A stretch of 64,000 bases of DNA from Natrinema gari JCM 14663 (GTDB taxonomy: Archaea > Halobacteriota > Halobacteria > Halobacteriales > Natrialbaceae). A program made the translations under genes and the position numbers. Positions 43,289 to 52,089 of the stretch are shown one piece after another (the first letter of the stretch is position 1; every line of letters starts with the position of its first letter). Location: positions 174,407 through 238,406 of the forward strand of contig NZ_AOIJ01000061.1 in assembly GCF_000337175.1 (NCBI RefSeq), written 5' to 3'. The notes beneath the pieces were generated by a model. The model had not been told where the DNA came from, made no database searches, and was given only the letters and a program-made list of their open reading frames with translations.

Positions 43289-44068
43289 ATGGACGTATTG
43301 ATCGTCGGCGCGGGGTCGATGGGGACATGGTTCGGGGAGGCCGTCGACGCTCCGATCTCGTTCGCCGATCTCGATCCGGACGCGGCGGCGGCCGCGGCCG
43401 ATGCGGTCGGCGGTGACGTCGCCGCTCTCGAGAGCGAAACGACGTACGATGTCGTCTGCCTCGCGGTGCCGCTGACCCACGTTGCCGACGCGATCGGGGA
43501 GCAGGCCGGGCGGGCCGAGCGGGCGATCATCGACGTGTCGGGCGTCATGGAACCCGCAGTCGAGGCGATGGCACGTCACGCACCCGATCTGGAACGCATG
43601 AGCCTGCATCCGCTTTTCGCGCCCGAGCGGGCACCCGGGTCGATCGCCGTCGTTCGCGATCGATCGGGCCCCGTGACCGACGCCCTCCACGCGGCCCTCG
43701 AGTCGCGTGGGAACGCAGTGTTCGAGACGACTGCCGCGGAACACGACGCGGCCATGGAGTCGGTTCAGGCGGCGGCCCACGCCGCGGTTCTCTCCTTTGC
43801 GCTGGCCGCGGAGTCGGTTCCGCCGGGGTTCGAAACCCCGATCTACGAGGGGTTGCGACGACTCGTCGAACGGGTGACCGGTGGCACGCCACGGGTCTAC
43901 GCCGACATTCAGGCGACGTTCGACGGTGCGGACGCGGTCGCCGACGCGGCCGCGGCGATCGCGGCCGCCGACACAGACGACCTCGAGTCGCTGTACCGAG
44001 AGGCGACGGCGGGCTGGCAAGAGCGACGCGACGATGGGCGACACGATACCGGGGGTGACACCGAGTGA
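43289..44068 (+). CDS. tyrA: Prephenate dehydrogenase-like protein
   Basis: 259 residues. The NAD(P)-binding start is VLIVGAGSMGTWFGEAVDAP, followed by YDVVCLAVPLTHVADAIGEQ and the substrate-site segment LERMSLHPLFAPERAPG, typical of prephenate/arogenate dehydrogenases that make tyrosine. The chorismate mutase and ACT domains found in some relatives are absent. The stop overlaps the GTG start of the Rsm22-like gene, so the two are translationally coupled. Confidence 0.82.
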   Translation: MDVLIVGAGSMGTWFGEAVDAPISFADLDPDAAAAAADAVGGDVAALESETTYDVVCLAVPLTHVADAIGEQAGRAERAIIDVSGVMEPAVEAMARHAPDLERMSLHPLFAPERAPGSIAVVRDRSGPVTDALHAALESRGNAVFETTAAEHDAAMESVQAAAHAAVLSFALAAESVPPGFETPIYEGLRRLVERVTGGTPRVYADIQATFDGADAVADAAAAIAAADTDDLESLYREATAGWQERRDDGRHDTGGDTE

Positions 44069-45615
44069 GCGACCAACGCGAATCCATTCGATCGAACGCG
44101 AAGTACCTGCGTAACGTCCGGCCGATCGACCCCGACGAGATCTGCGAGTACGTGACGGGGAACCCGCATCCCGCGGTCGTCCGACAACACCTCCGCGAGG
44201 AGGCCGCCGCCCTCGGGCTGATCGAACGGGACGACGGCACGTTCGTCCCCGTCGGCGACGAGCCGGTGCGGCCACGTCGGGGACCGGTCGAACGCCTCCC
44301 CGCCGAGTACGAGCGCCGACTCGAGGACCTGCTCGTCGAGCGGTACGGTCCCGACTGGGAAACCGGCGCGTCCGGGGACCTGCTCCGGTCGACGATCCGC
44401 CGTTTCAAGGCCGACTACCTCGACGGCCGGTCGGTCGACTACGACGACGACGTCGCGGCCGGCTACGCGATCTACCACCTGCCGGGCTACTACGCGGCGA
44501 TCCAGTACGCGCTCGACGACCTCGCGGACCGCGGCCTGCTCGATCGAACCCTCCGCGTCCTCGATCTCGGTGCGGGCGTCGGCGGCCCCGCACTCGGGCT
44601 CTGTGACTATCTGCCCGCCGACGCCCTGCTCGAGTACCACGCAGTCGAGCCCAGCGCCGCCGCGGATGTCCTCGAGGAGTTGCTCGCCGAAACGGGACGG
44701 AACGTCCACCCGACGATCCACCGGACGACCGCGGAGGCGTTCGATCCGAGCGAGGCCGGCAGCGGCGACGGGTTCGATCCCACCGCGCCCGACGACGGCT
44801 TCGATCTGATCCTCGCCTGTAACGTCTTAAGCGAACTCGAGGACCCCGTCGCCGTCGCGCGGTCGGCCCTCGAAACGCTCACGCCGACGGGGACGTTCCT
44901 CGCGATGGCACCCGCGGACAAGAACACCAGCGTGGGCCTGCGCGAGGTGACACGCGACCTCGAGGACGAACGGCTCTGGGAGCGGACGGCCATGGCGTTC
45001 GACGCCGAGAGCGGCGGGAACGCGGAGACGTACCGCCGCGGCGAAGTCACCGTCTACGGGCCCACGGTACGGCTCTGGCCCGGCGAACGGCCCTCGGATC
45101 GCGGGTGGTCGTTCGATGTCCGCCCCGAACTCGAGGTCCCGGCGTTCCAGCGCCGCCTCGACGAGGCGACGCCGGACGGCGACGATCACGCGCCCGGCGA
45201 GTTCGTCAACGTCGACGTGCAGTTTTCCTACGCGCACCTACGACTCGACGGCCGGCGGCGGATCGACATGCGCCTCGAGACCAGCGAGTGGGCGCAGATG
45301 GCCGAGATGGAACGCCACGTCACTGAGCGGATCGATCTCGTCGCGGCGAAACTCAGTCGATCGCTGAGCGACGGCAACGGGAACGGCGGTCGCGGGAGCG
45401 GGCGGTCGAACCCCCTATTCAAGATCAGCGACGGCAGCGAGGACACCGACCACTACGCCGTCGTCACGACGGAGACGGCGCTCAACCGGCCGCTGCTCGA
45501 GGCCGACTACGGCGATGTCTGCTCGTTCGAGGGCGTCCTCGCGCTCTGGAACGACGACGAAGGTGCGTACAACCTGGTCGTCGACGAGGAGACCATCGTC
45601 GACCGGATCGCCTGA
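44065..45615 (+). CDS. Rsm22-like small-subunit rRNA methyltransferase family protein
   Basis: 516 residues from a GTG that overlaps the preceding stop (GTGA). The SAM-binding fold is LRVLDLGAGVGGPALGLCDY, followed by FDLILACNVLSELEDPVAVA, the order seen in the Rsm22/METTL17 family associated with the small ribosomal subunit. The first 90 residues include a winged-helix-like segment (PAVVRQHLREEAAALGLIER). The C-terminal part has DYGDVCSFEGVLALW. Catalytic activity and target are not proven in archaea. Confidence 0.82.
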   Translation: MSDQRESIRSNAKYLRNVRPIDPDEICEYVTGNPHPAVVRQHLREEAAALGLIERDDGTFVPVGDEPVRPRRGPVERLPAEYERRLEDLLVERYGPDWETGASGDLLRSTIRRFKADYLDGRSVDYDDDVAAGYAIYHLPGYYAAIQYALDDLADRGLLDRTLRVLDLGAGVGGPALGLCDYLPADALLEYHAVEPSAAADVLEELLAETGRNVHPTIHRTTAEAFDPSEAGSGDGFDPTAPDDGFDLILACNVLSELEDPVAVARSALETLTPTGTFLAMAPADKNTSVGLREVTRDLEDERLWERTAMAFDAESGGNAETYRRGEVTVYGPTVRLWPGERPSDRGWSFDVRPELEVPAFQRRLDEATPDGDDHAPGEFVNVDVQFSYAHLRLDGRRRIDMRLETSEWAQMAEMERHVTERIDLVAAKLSRSLSDGNGNGGRGSGRSNPLFKISDGSEDTDHYAVVTTETALNRPLLEADYGDVCSFEGVLALWNDDEGAYNLVVDEETIVDRIA

Positions 45616-45666
45616 GTCGCGCCCGGAAGCGGTGGGCTTTTCGCGCCGCCGGCCAACCGGGGTGAC

Positions 45667-46488
45667 ATGAGCGACGACTGCGAGATCCTGTTGACCAACG
45701 ACGACGGGATCGATAGCACCGGTATCAGGGCCCTGTACGACGCCCTTTCCGAGCACGCCAACGTGACCGTCGTCGCTCCGGCCGACGACCGGAGCGCCTG
45801 CGGTCGGTCGCTCTCCCACGAAGTCGAGGTCGACGAGCGCGGGCTGGGGTATGCAGTCCATGGAACGCCCGCCGACTGCGTCGTCGCCGGCCTCGCCGAA
45901 CTCGGGCCGTACCCCGATCTAGTCGTCGCGGGCTGTAACAAGGGCGCGAACCTCGGAGAGTACGTTCTCGGCCGGTCGGGTACCATCAGCGCAGCCGTCG
46001 AGGCTGCGTTCTTCGACGTGCCCGCGATCGCCACGTCGCTGTACGTCCCCGTCGACGACACTCCCTTCAGGGAGGTCGACGTAACCGCCGAGGAGTACGC
46101 CGAAGCCGCGCGCGTCACCTCGTATTTCGCCGAAAACGCACTCGAGGCGGGTGTCTTCGATCACGCGGCCTATCTCAACATCAACGTGCCGCTGCCCGAC
46201 GGCGATCCCGCGCCGATCGAGATCACGCGCCCCTCGAAGCGCTACGAGATGGACGCCGAACGCGACGGAGCCCACGTCCAGCTTCACGACCGCGTCTGGG
46301 ACGACATGGACCCCGACTCGCTCCCCGATCCCGACGGCACGGATCGCCGCGCCGTCGTTGAGGGTCGCATCAGCGTCTCGCCGCTGACCGCCCCTCACAC
46401 GACGAACCACCACGAGGCCCTCGACGCGCTCGCTGACGCCTACCACGACGCCGTCGGACCGACCGATGACGGGGAGCAGTGGCTCTAG
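45667..46488 (+). CDS. surE: 5'/3'-nucleotidase SurE
   Basis: 273 residues. The metal-binding Asp pair is in ILLTNDDGIDSTGIRALYDA, the Ser/Asn ligands in DRSACGRSLSHEV and GCNKGANLGEYVL, and the family fold continues through NINVPLPDG. SurE dephosphorylates nucleoside 5'- and 3'-monophosphates. It follows the Rsm22-like gene by 51 nt on the same strand. Confidence 0.92.
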   Translation: MSDDCEILLTNDDGIDSTGIRALYDALSEHANVTVVAPADDRSACGRSLSHEVEVDERGLGYAVHGTPADCVVAGLAELGPYPDLVVAGCNKGANLGEYVLGRSGTISAAVEAAFFDVPAIATSLYVPVDDTPFREVDVTAEEYAEAARVTSYFAENALEAGVFDHAAYLNINVPLPDGDPAPIEITRPSKRYEMDAERDGAHVQLHDRVWDDMDPDSLPDPDGTDRRAVVEGRISVSPLTAPHTTNHHEALDALADAYHDAVGPTDDGEQWL

Positions 46489-46803
46489 GGGAGATCGCTC
46501 CCGCTGTCGACGGCTCACGGGCCGTTGCACCGTTCGCGTCGTGAGGCGTCCACTCCCGTGATTACCGGAGTCTCGCCCGTCCGAGAGTGCCATCGGTCGC
46601 TCGAGTCGGGTTCGTCGGCGAGCCTGTCGGTCGCCGAAAGTGATAACTGACTTGCGGGTCGCAAGGGGGTCGCTATTCGACGACGGGGCCGTCACGATAG
46701 TCACACCGTACTCGACGGAAATCACTCATGACCCGTACAAAACATAACATCAAGGTAGGTGGGCGTTCAAGTTGTGGCCGTCCCAACGGAGCGTGATCCA
46801 TAG
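46489..46803. other. Intergenic region, nothing recognised
   Basis: 315 nt between surE and the HTH gene. GC-rich, no ORF that looks like protein and no RNA-gene pattern by eye. An AT-richer stretch (AAAACATAAC near 46738) may be part of a promoter. Confidence 0.4.
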
Positions 46804-47196
46804 ATGGTATTCAAGACACTCTGGGCTCGTCTGTCGTCTCTCTGGAGCGGGTCGAGCGACGATTCACAATCGGACGAGTCCGCGACGCCCACGGAGGAAT
46901 CGAGCGAGGAATCCGAGGACGAAACGTTAAGCTACGCCGAAGAAATCGAGTACGGCGTCGACGAACGCGACCTCCCAGACGAGGACAAGGTTCTCAGACT
47001 GCTCGTCAAACGCGGCGGCCGCGTCGACCAATCGACCGTCCGCGAGGAAACCGGCTGGTCATCGGAGCGCCTCGAGGACGTCATCGACCGCATGGAAGCC
47101 GACGACCAGATCAGCGCGATCACCGTCGGCCGCAAGCGCGTGATCTGCCGGCGCGGGTTCGAACCCAAGGGCTATCGCGGCCATCTCAACGAATAA
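46804..47196 (+). CDS. Winged-helix DNA-binding protein with amphipathic N terminus
   Basis: 130 residues. It opens with an amphipathic helix (MVFKTLWARLSSLWSG), then an acidic Ser/Glu linker. The C-terminal half is a winged helix: DEDKVLRLLVKRGGRVDQST, REETGWSSERLEDVIDRMEA and the wing ISAITVGRKRVICRRG. The shape fits a MarR-like haloarchaeal regulator, with an N-terminal segment that could touch the membrane. Its target is unknown. Confidence 0.75.
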   Translation: MVFKTLWARLSSLWSGSSDDSQSDESATPTEESSEESEDETLSYAEEIEYGVDERDLPDEDKVLRLLVKRGGRVDQSTVREETGWSSERLEDVIDRMEADDQISAITVGRKRVICRRGFEPKGYRGHLNE

Positions 47197-47448
47197 CTCA
47201 CTGCTCCGTGTCCGACGATCGGGACCGATTTCTCGTGCCCGCTCTCCGGGTCGCACTCGAGCGACTGCCGACTGGGACACCGCCGCTCCCGACTCCGATG
47301 GGCTCACGCCCGATGACGACCAGATCGCGGTGACGGGGGACCCGTCCGCACGCTCGAAGCCGCCGGCGACACCGACCTCGAGACGCGGGTGCCGCCGTCT
47401 CCCGCGAGCGTCGGCTCGTTACGACCGTCTCCCTAAACGGACCATCAC

Positions 47449-47456
47449 GTTTAAGC
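47449..47456 (+). promoter_or_regulatory. TATA-like box of the 41-residue membrane protein
   Basis: GTTTAAGC lies 23-30 nt before the ATG at 47479. Confidence 0.4.
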
Positions 47457-47478
47457 GACCGAGTTACGATCACCGCCT

Positions 47479-47604
47479 ATGGACGACGAATTCCTCGACG
47501 GCGAATCGCTCACCGGACGGCAGGCGGGACTGATCTTCGTCGGCTTCCTCAGCTTCATCATCCTCTCCGGGGTCGCCCTGGTACTCCTCAGAGGCCTGTT
47601 CTAA
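47479..47604 (+). CDS. 41-residue single-helix membrane protein with LTGRQA motif
   Basis: Reads MDDEFLDGESLTGRQAGLIF, one transmembrane helix (VGFLSFIILSGVALVLL) and stops at RGLF. The first half matches the N terminus of the ORF at 4501-4833, so these are paralogues of an unnamed small haloarchaeal membrane-protein family. A TATA-like box precedes it. Function unknown. Confidence 0.65.
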   Translation: MDDEFLDGESLTGRQAGLIFVGFLSFIILSGVALVLLRGLF

Positions 47605-47667
47605 CTCCCGGCCGTCAGTCGACAGACTCGAGTCGGCCGATGAGCGACCGGTTCTCCACGGGTGAGC

Positions 47668-47994
47668 TTACGCTCCGGTTTCGACGAGATCCGCTTCCCC
47701 ATGGGTCCCCTCGACGGCGGTCACGCGAACCGTGGCCTCGATCGCTGCGATATCCGCCTCGAGAAAGAGGACGAAGCCGCTTTCGGTCTTACAGACGAGC
47801 GTGCCGTCGGACTGTCGGTCGACGATGTCGACGGTGACCTCGTCGCCGACAGCGGGTTTCCCACCGAGGGAGTCACCGCATCGCCAGCACTCGGTGTCGT
47901 ACTCCGCTGTCCCTTCCGGCGCGTTGTTCGCCCCGCATCGGGGCGTCTCACACTTGATGAACGAGTCGTGTGTCCCCGGCTGATAGCGTCCCAC
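47668..47994 (-). CDS. Zinc-ribbon plus TRAM-like RNA-binding protein
   Basis: 108 residues. The N-terminal half contains FIKCETPRCGANNAPEG and DTECWRCGDSL, a four-Cys zinc ribbon. The C-terminal half, VGDEVTVDIVDRQSDGTLVC then GFVLFLEADIAA and VRVTAVEG, has the strand pattern of a TRAM domain, which binds RNA in other archaeal proteins. The domain combination in so small a protein is notable. It stands alone on the minus strand. Confidence 0.7.
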   Translation of the reverse strand: MGRYQPGTHDSFIKCETPRCGANNAPEGTAEYDTECWRCGDSLGGKPAVGDEVTVDIVDRQSDGTLVCKTESGFVLFLEADIAAIEATVRVTAVEGTHGEADLVETGA

Positions 47995-48465
47995 GTCGCC
48001 ATCGATGCGACTGCGTCCTAAAAGGGTGCCGCTGGCTCGCCGTCACGGCCGCGGTCGATGACGACTGCAGTGTCGCTGTGCAGTTCGTCTCGTTTCACGC
48101 TGACGGCGGTCCGAAACGAAGGGGAGGCGAACGTCAGGACACGTTCACGGACCCCCGCTACCGGCCGAGAGAGTGCTTCGTTGTCGAATCCGAAGTCTCG
48201 GCCTCAGCGGCTGGAGGTGGCCTTTTGCGCGGATGAGCGCGTTGTTCACGGCTACTTTCGGTGATGAACCACGGTCGTGGGCACGGGATTCGATAGCACG
48301 TGCTGCGATCGCGGCCCGTGGTTAGCTGAGTCGAATGAGGTGGTTGTTTCGCTAAGTGACAATACTGCTTGACGAACTCGAGGAGGGCGACATCCGGACA
48401 AGACTCGGCTTCACGCTTCTAACGCGGTGATATCGACTGAGGAGATCGCTATTCAACACAGCATC
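47995..48465. other. Intergenic region with inverted repeats, no gene recognised
   Basis: 471 nt. AACCACGG (48267-48274) is the inverse complement of CCGTGGTT (48316-48323), and GCACGTGC at 48296-48303 is a palindrome between them, so a large cruciform or a site pair is possible. Short frames here (for example GTG at 48356, 22 codons) do not look like protein. Confidence 0.35.
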
Positions 48466-48849
48466 TCACACGAGTTCGGGGACGATGGGATACTCCCACG
48501 ATTCTCCGTTGAACGCTTTCCCCGTCGCCACGAGGCAGACGACGAGATTGGCGATACCGAGCAGCAGTAGTCCGAACAATCCGAGCAGTATCACGAGTCG
48601 AGAAACCACCGCCCCGACCGTTCCGACGGACTCGAGACCGACGCCGATGAAGACAACGACCGCGCTCGCGTTCCACGCGATGAAGAACGGAATGTGCCAA
48701 TTCAAGGCGTTTTTCGCGTTCCGTCTATCGAAATCGGTACTCGAGACGAGGTATACGAGTCCCACTCCGAGGACTGAGAAAAACAGCCCAATACCGTGTA
48801 CGCCCGCGCCTAGCCACGTTCTCCGCTCGGGATCGACCGCTGTGGACAT
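48466..48849 (-). CDS. DUF4870-type membrane protein
   Basis: 127 residues with about three to four hydrophobic helices. WLGAGVHGIGLFFSVLGVG, then SSTDFDRRNAKNALNWHIPF and LLLGIANLVVCLVATGKAFN follow the DUF4870 order of helix, soluble RNAxNAxNWQ-like loop, helices and a YPIVPELV end. Function unknown. The ATG at 48849 is preferred; the frame continues upstream to 48936 with a basic leader. Confidence 0.78.
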   Translation of the reverse strand: MSTAVDPERRTWLGAGVHGIGLFFSVLGVGLVYLVSSTDFDRRNAKNALNWHIPFFIAWNASAVVVFIGVGLESVGTVGAVVSRLVILLGLFGLLLLGIANLVVCLVATGKAFNGESWEYPIVPELV

Positions 48850-49004
48850 GGCTCCATTGACACGTTTTCGCTTCGGAATCGTAAGTCCACCGGCACCCTG
48901 ACGCATCGCAACGGTGCCCGAGCGAGTCCGGACCACCCGCTGCCGGCGCGAACGCGTCCGCGTTCGTCGCGAGACACGCTGGCGATCGGCTCGCGACTAT
49001 CGCG

Positions 49005-50504
49005 TCAGACCGACTCGCCGTCTTCCGACTCGCCGCGTTGAGTGAACAGCCACTCGCTGGTCTGCGTGTAGGCCCCGACCGGAACCCCCGGCTGCGTCTC
49101 GATCGCCTCGAGAAATCGGTTCGTGATCACTTCCTCGACGACGCTGACGATGGACTCGATCTCCGCCTCGTCGTCGGCGCTGCCCAGAATGCCGATCTCG
49201 AGTTGTGCGCCGGCCATGTCGGCGTGGCCGCCGGCGCTGCCGATCCGGTCGAACGCGTCCCGAAGCGTCTCGCCCAAGTCGACGTCCGCCGCCCGCGATC
49301 GAGCCGACAGGAAGGCCATCTCATCGGCGAAGCCGAAGACGAGCGTCGTGTCGACGCCGTCCATCGCGAGTAACTGATCGGCGGCCTGGGGCAACGCGTC
49401 CCGGTCGCCGATCCGTCCCACGCTGGCGACGGCGACCGAATCGCGCTGGATGCGGTTCTTGATCGCTCGGGCGATCGTCTCGAGGGTCTCGCCTTCCAGG
49501 GAGGGTTGTTCGATTCGACGCAGGAGCGACGTATCGACCCGGGGCCACAGCACCGATGCGGCCCGGAAGTCGGCCGGAGACACCTCCCGAGTGAAGTCGT
49601 TCGTATCGACTCGAATCCCGTACAGCAGCGCCGTCGCCGTCGCGGCATCGATCTCGATATCGAACCGCTCGAGGTACTCGGTCAGGATGGTGCTGGTCGC
49701 GCCCGCACCCTGTCGGAGGTCGACGAACTCGCCGGGAACGGGGCCGCGAGGCGGGTGGTGATCGATGACGATGTCAGTGTGGAGGTCGCCCGGAAGCTGG
49801 TCGTTGACGCCGGGCCGAGAGTGATCGACCAGCGCGAACGCCGAATACTCCGCGATCGAGTCGTCGGCGGCCATGTTCCGCAGGTTCAACTCGAGAAGGT
49901 TGACCATCGCCCGGTTTTCCTGATGGGAAATCTCGCCGAAGTAACAGGCGTCGGCGTCGACGCCGACCGACTCCGCGAGCGCGACGAGTGCGACGGCGCT
50001 CGCGAGCGCGTCCGGATCGGGGTTGTCGTGGGCGATGACCGCCAGCCGGCCGTCGATACTCGCGAGTTGCTCCCGGAGTTCGATGGCGGCTTCGGCCGAC
50101 GGACTGGCCGTCTCGTCGAGGACGCGATCCGCGAGTGCGGTCGTTGGATCGACGACGCCGTCCGCCAGTTCGTCGAACCGGTCGCGGTCCGCTGCCGTCG
50201 CGTTCCCGCCCAGATACGCCACGATCGACGCGTCGGGGAAGCGATCCCGCGCACCCCGAAGTGCGGCCCGGTTGACGTCGGTGCGGTCGCTGCCGACGAA
50301 GATCACGTCCGGCGGTTCGACGTTCGCGATGGCGGCGGGGTCGGCCGGATCGGCACTGCGGGCCGGCACGCTTTCGTCACGCAGTGTCTCGACGACGCTC
50401 TCGTCGGCAGTAATGACGAGGAGTCGGTCACCGTCGCGCCCGGACAGTCGTTCGGTGACCTGTCGACAGACGGTCCCGAAGCCGAGCACGAGCCGAAAAA
50501 CCAT
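49005..50504 (-). CDS. DHH/DHHA1 phosphoesterase with N-terminal Rossmann-like domain
   Basis: 499 residues. The N-terminal 130 residues look like a degraded TrkA_N-type Rossmann fold (VLGFGTVCRQVTERLSGRDG). The DHH domain follows: VIAHDNPDPDALASAVALVA, FALVDHSRPGVND, IVIDHHPPRG (the DHH motif) and TALLYGIRVDTNDF. The DHHA1 end has SAGGHADMAGAQLEIG. Such proteins cleave short oligonucleotides or cyclic dinucleotides, but the combination with a nucleotide-binding fold leaves the substrate open. It lies 46 nt past nuoN on the same strand. Confidence 0.85.
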   Translation of the reverse strand: MVFRLVLGFGTVCRQVTERLSGRDGDRLLVITADESVVETLRDESVPARSADPADPAAIANVEPPDVIFVGSDRTDVNRAALRGARDRFPDASIVAYLGGNATAADRDRFDELADGVVDPTTALADRVLDETASPSAEAAIELREQLASIDGRLAVIAHDNPDPDALASAVALVALAESVGVDADACYFGEISHQENRAMVNLLELNLRNMAADDSIAEYSAFALVDHSRPGVNDQLPGDLHTDIVIDHHPPRGPVPGEFVDLRQGAGATSTILTEYLERFDIEIDAATATALLYGIRVDTNDFTREVSPADFRAASVLWPRVDTSLLRRIEQPSLEGETLETIARAIKNRIQRDSVAVASVGRIGDRDALPQAADQLLAMDGVDTTLVFGFADEMAFLSARSRAADVDLGETLRDAFDRIGSAGGHADMAGAQLEIGILGSADDEAEIESIVSVVEEVITNRFLEAIETQPGVPVGAYTQTSEWLFTQRGESEDGESV

Positions 50505-50550
50505 GTATCGCCGCTTGCGACCGCGACGGGTAAAAGCTACCGGGTCGTCG

Positions 50551-52089
50551 TCAGGCGACGACCGCGGCGGCCGCCTCGAGCGCGGCGTCGGCGACGGGAC
50601 CGAACGCCGGTAGGAGGACGACGGTCATGACGGCCGCGGCGATGATCGCCGCGTAGAGGCCGGTTGGCTGGGCGAGGCGGTCGCGATCGAGAAGCGGCTC
50701 CTCGATCCAGAGCGACTTGACCAGCCGTGAGTAGTAGTACAGCGAGAGCGCGCTGTTGATCACCAGCGCGGCCGCGAGGACGAGCAAGACCGTGTTGTCC
50801 GCCGCCGCGTTGATGAGTTCGGTATAGAGGAGGTACTTGCTCCAGAAGCCACTGAACGGTGGCACGCCCGCGAGGCTGAACATGAAGACCGCCATCGCCC
50901 CACAGGCGAAGGGCGCTCGTTCGGCGAGGCCGTTGTAGTCCTCGAAGGTCCGCCCGACACCCCAGTGTTCGGCCAGCCCGACGAACAGGAACGCGCCCGT
51001 GTTCATGAAGCCGTAGACCAGCAGGTGCATCATGGCCGCGCCCATGACGAGGTCCCCGCCGTCGGCCGAGAGGGCCGCGAGCCCGATCAACACGTAGCCG
51101 GCGTGGCCGATTGAGGAGTAGGCGAGCATCCGCTTGACGTTCTCCTGGGTCGCTGCCGCGAAGTTCCCGAGCGTCATCGTGACGATCGCGAGGATGGCAA
51201 ACACCAGCGTCCAGTCGACGCCGATGATGCCGGTCGTCGCCTCGAGCGGGAACGCGGTCGTGAACACACGGAACGCGAGCACGAAGCCGGCGGCCTTCGA
51301 GGCCGAGGAGAGAAACGCCGAGATCGGTGCGGGCGCGCCCTCGTAGGCCTCGGGGGCCCAGAAGTGGAAGGGAACGCTCGCGGTCTTGAACGCGATCCCC
51401 CCGATCAACATGAGAATCCCGAGTCCGAGGAGCCCGCCCATGTCGCCGACGGCAGCGTCGCCGCTCTCGAGAACCGCGGCGATACGCGTGAGTTGCAGCG
51501 AGCCAGTTGCACCGTAGACCAGTGAGACGCCGTAGACGAAGATCGCCGACGACAGCGCCCCGATCAGGAAGTACTTCAGTCCTGCCTCGACGCTGCCGCG
51601 GTTATCCTTCAGGATCGCGACCAGCGCGTACGACGGCAGGCTCGTTAGCTCGAGGGCGATGAAGATCGTCACGAGGCTGTTCGAGGCGGCTATCATCGAC
51701 ATCCCGGTCGCTGCGAGGACGACCAGCGAGTAGTACTCGGCCTGGTAGGTGTGGTCCTGCAGGTAGTCGTAGCTCGCGACCGTGACGAGGGCCGTGACGA
51801 CCGCGATGATGATCATGAAGTACAGCGCCAGTTGGTCGACGACGAACTGGCCGTTCATGATGTCGATCACGCCGTAGTTTTCGATTCCCTTCGCGCCGAC
51901 ACCGGCGACGGTGAACCAGACGGCGACGGCCAGCGACGACAGCGAGCCGGCGACGGCGGTACCGGACAGCAGCGTGCGGTTCGTCGAGTGGGGCTCGATG
52001 CTGTCTATCAGGAACAGGACGAGCGCCGTCCCCGCCAGGATCAGCGCCGGGGCGAGTGCCATCCAGTCGGGAAGTTCGAGAACCGCCAT
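50551..52089 (-). CDS. nuoN: Complex I proton-pumping subunit N
   Basis: 512 residues, about 14 hydrophobic helices of the antiporter-like subunit family. A Lys/Glu-containing helix pattern and SASKAAGFVLAFRVF, TLGNFAAATQENVKRMLAYS and SIGHAGYVLIGLAALS are the family hallmarks of quinone-oxidoreductase subunit N. It is the last gene of the complex I operon; its start overlaps the nuoM stop. Confidence 0.93.
   Translation of the reverse strand: MAVLELPDWMALAPALILAGTALVLFLIDSIEPHSTNRTLLSGTAVAGSLSSLAVAVWFTVAGVGAKGIENYGVIDIMNGQFVVDQLALYFMIIIAVVTALVTVASYDYLQDHTYQAEYYSLVVLAATGMSMIAASNSLVTIFIALELTSLPSYALVAILKDNRGSVEAGLKYFLIGALSSAIFVYGVSLVYGATGSLQLTRIAAVLESGDAAVGDMGGLLGLGILMLIGGIAFKTASVPFHFWAPEAYEGAPAPISAFLSSASKAAGFVLAFRVFTTAFPLEATTGIIGVDWTLVFAILAIVTMTLGNFAAATQENVKRMLAYSSIGHAGYVLIGLAALSADGGDLVMGAAMMHLLVYGFMNTGAFLFVGLAEHWGVGRTFEDYNGLAERAPFACGAMAVFMFSLAGVPPFSGFWSKYLLYTELINAAADNTVLLVLAAALVINSALSLYYYSRLVKSLWIEEPLLDRDRLAQPTGLYAAIIAAAVMTVVLLPAFGPVADAALEAAAAVVA

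Noticed and set aside
47150..47180. tRNA T-loop-like GGGTTCGAACCC
   Set aside because: It lies within the winged-helix coding frame and no acceptor, D-arm or anticodon arm surrounds it.
48267..48323. Paired AACCACGG/CCGTGGTT as an attachment site or terminator
   Set aside because: The arms are short and 41 nt apart, no T-run follows, and no integrase gene is nearby.
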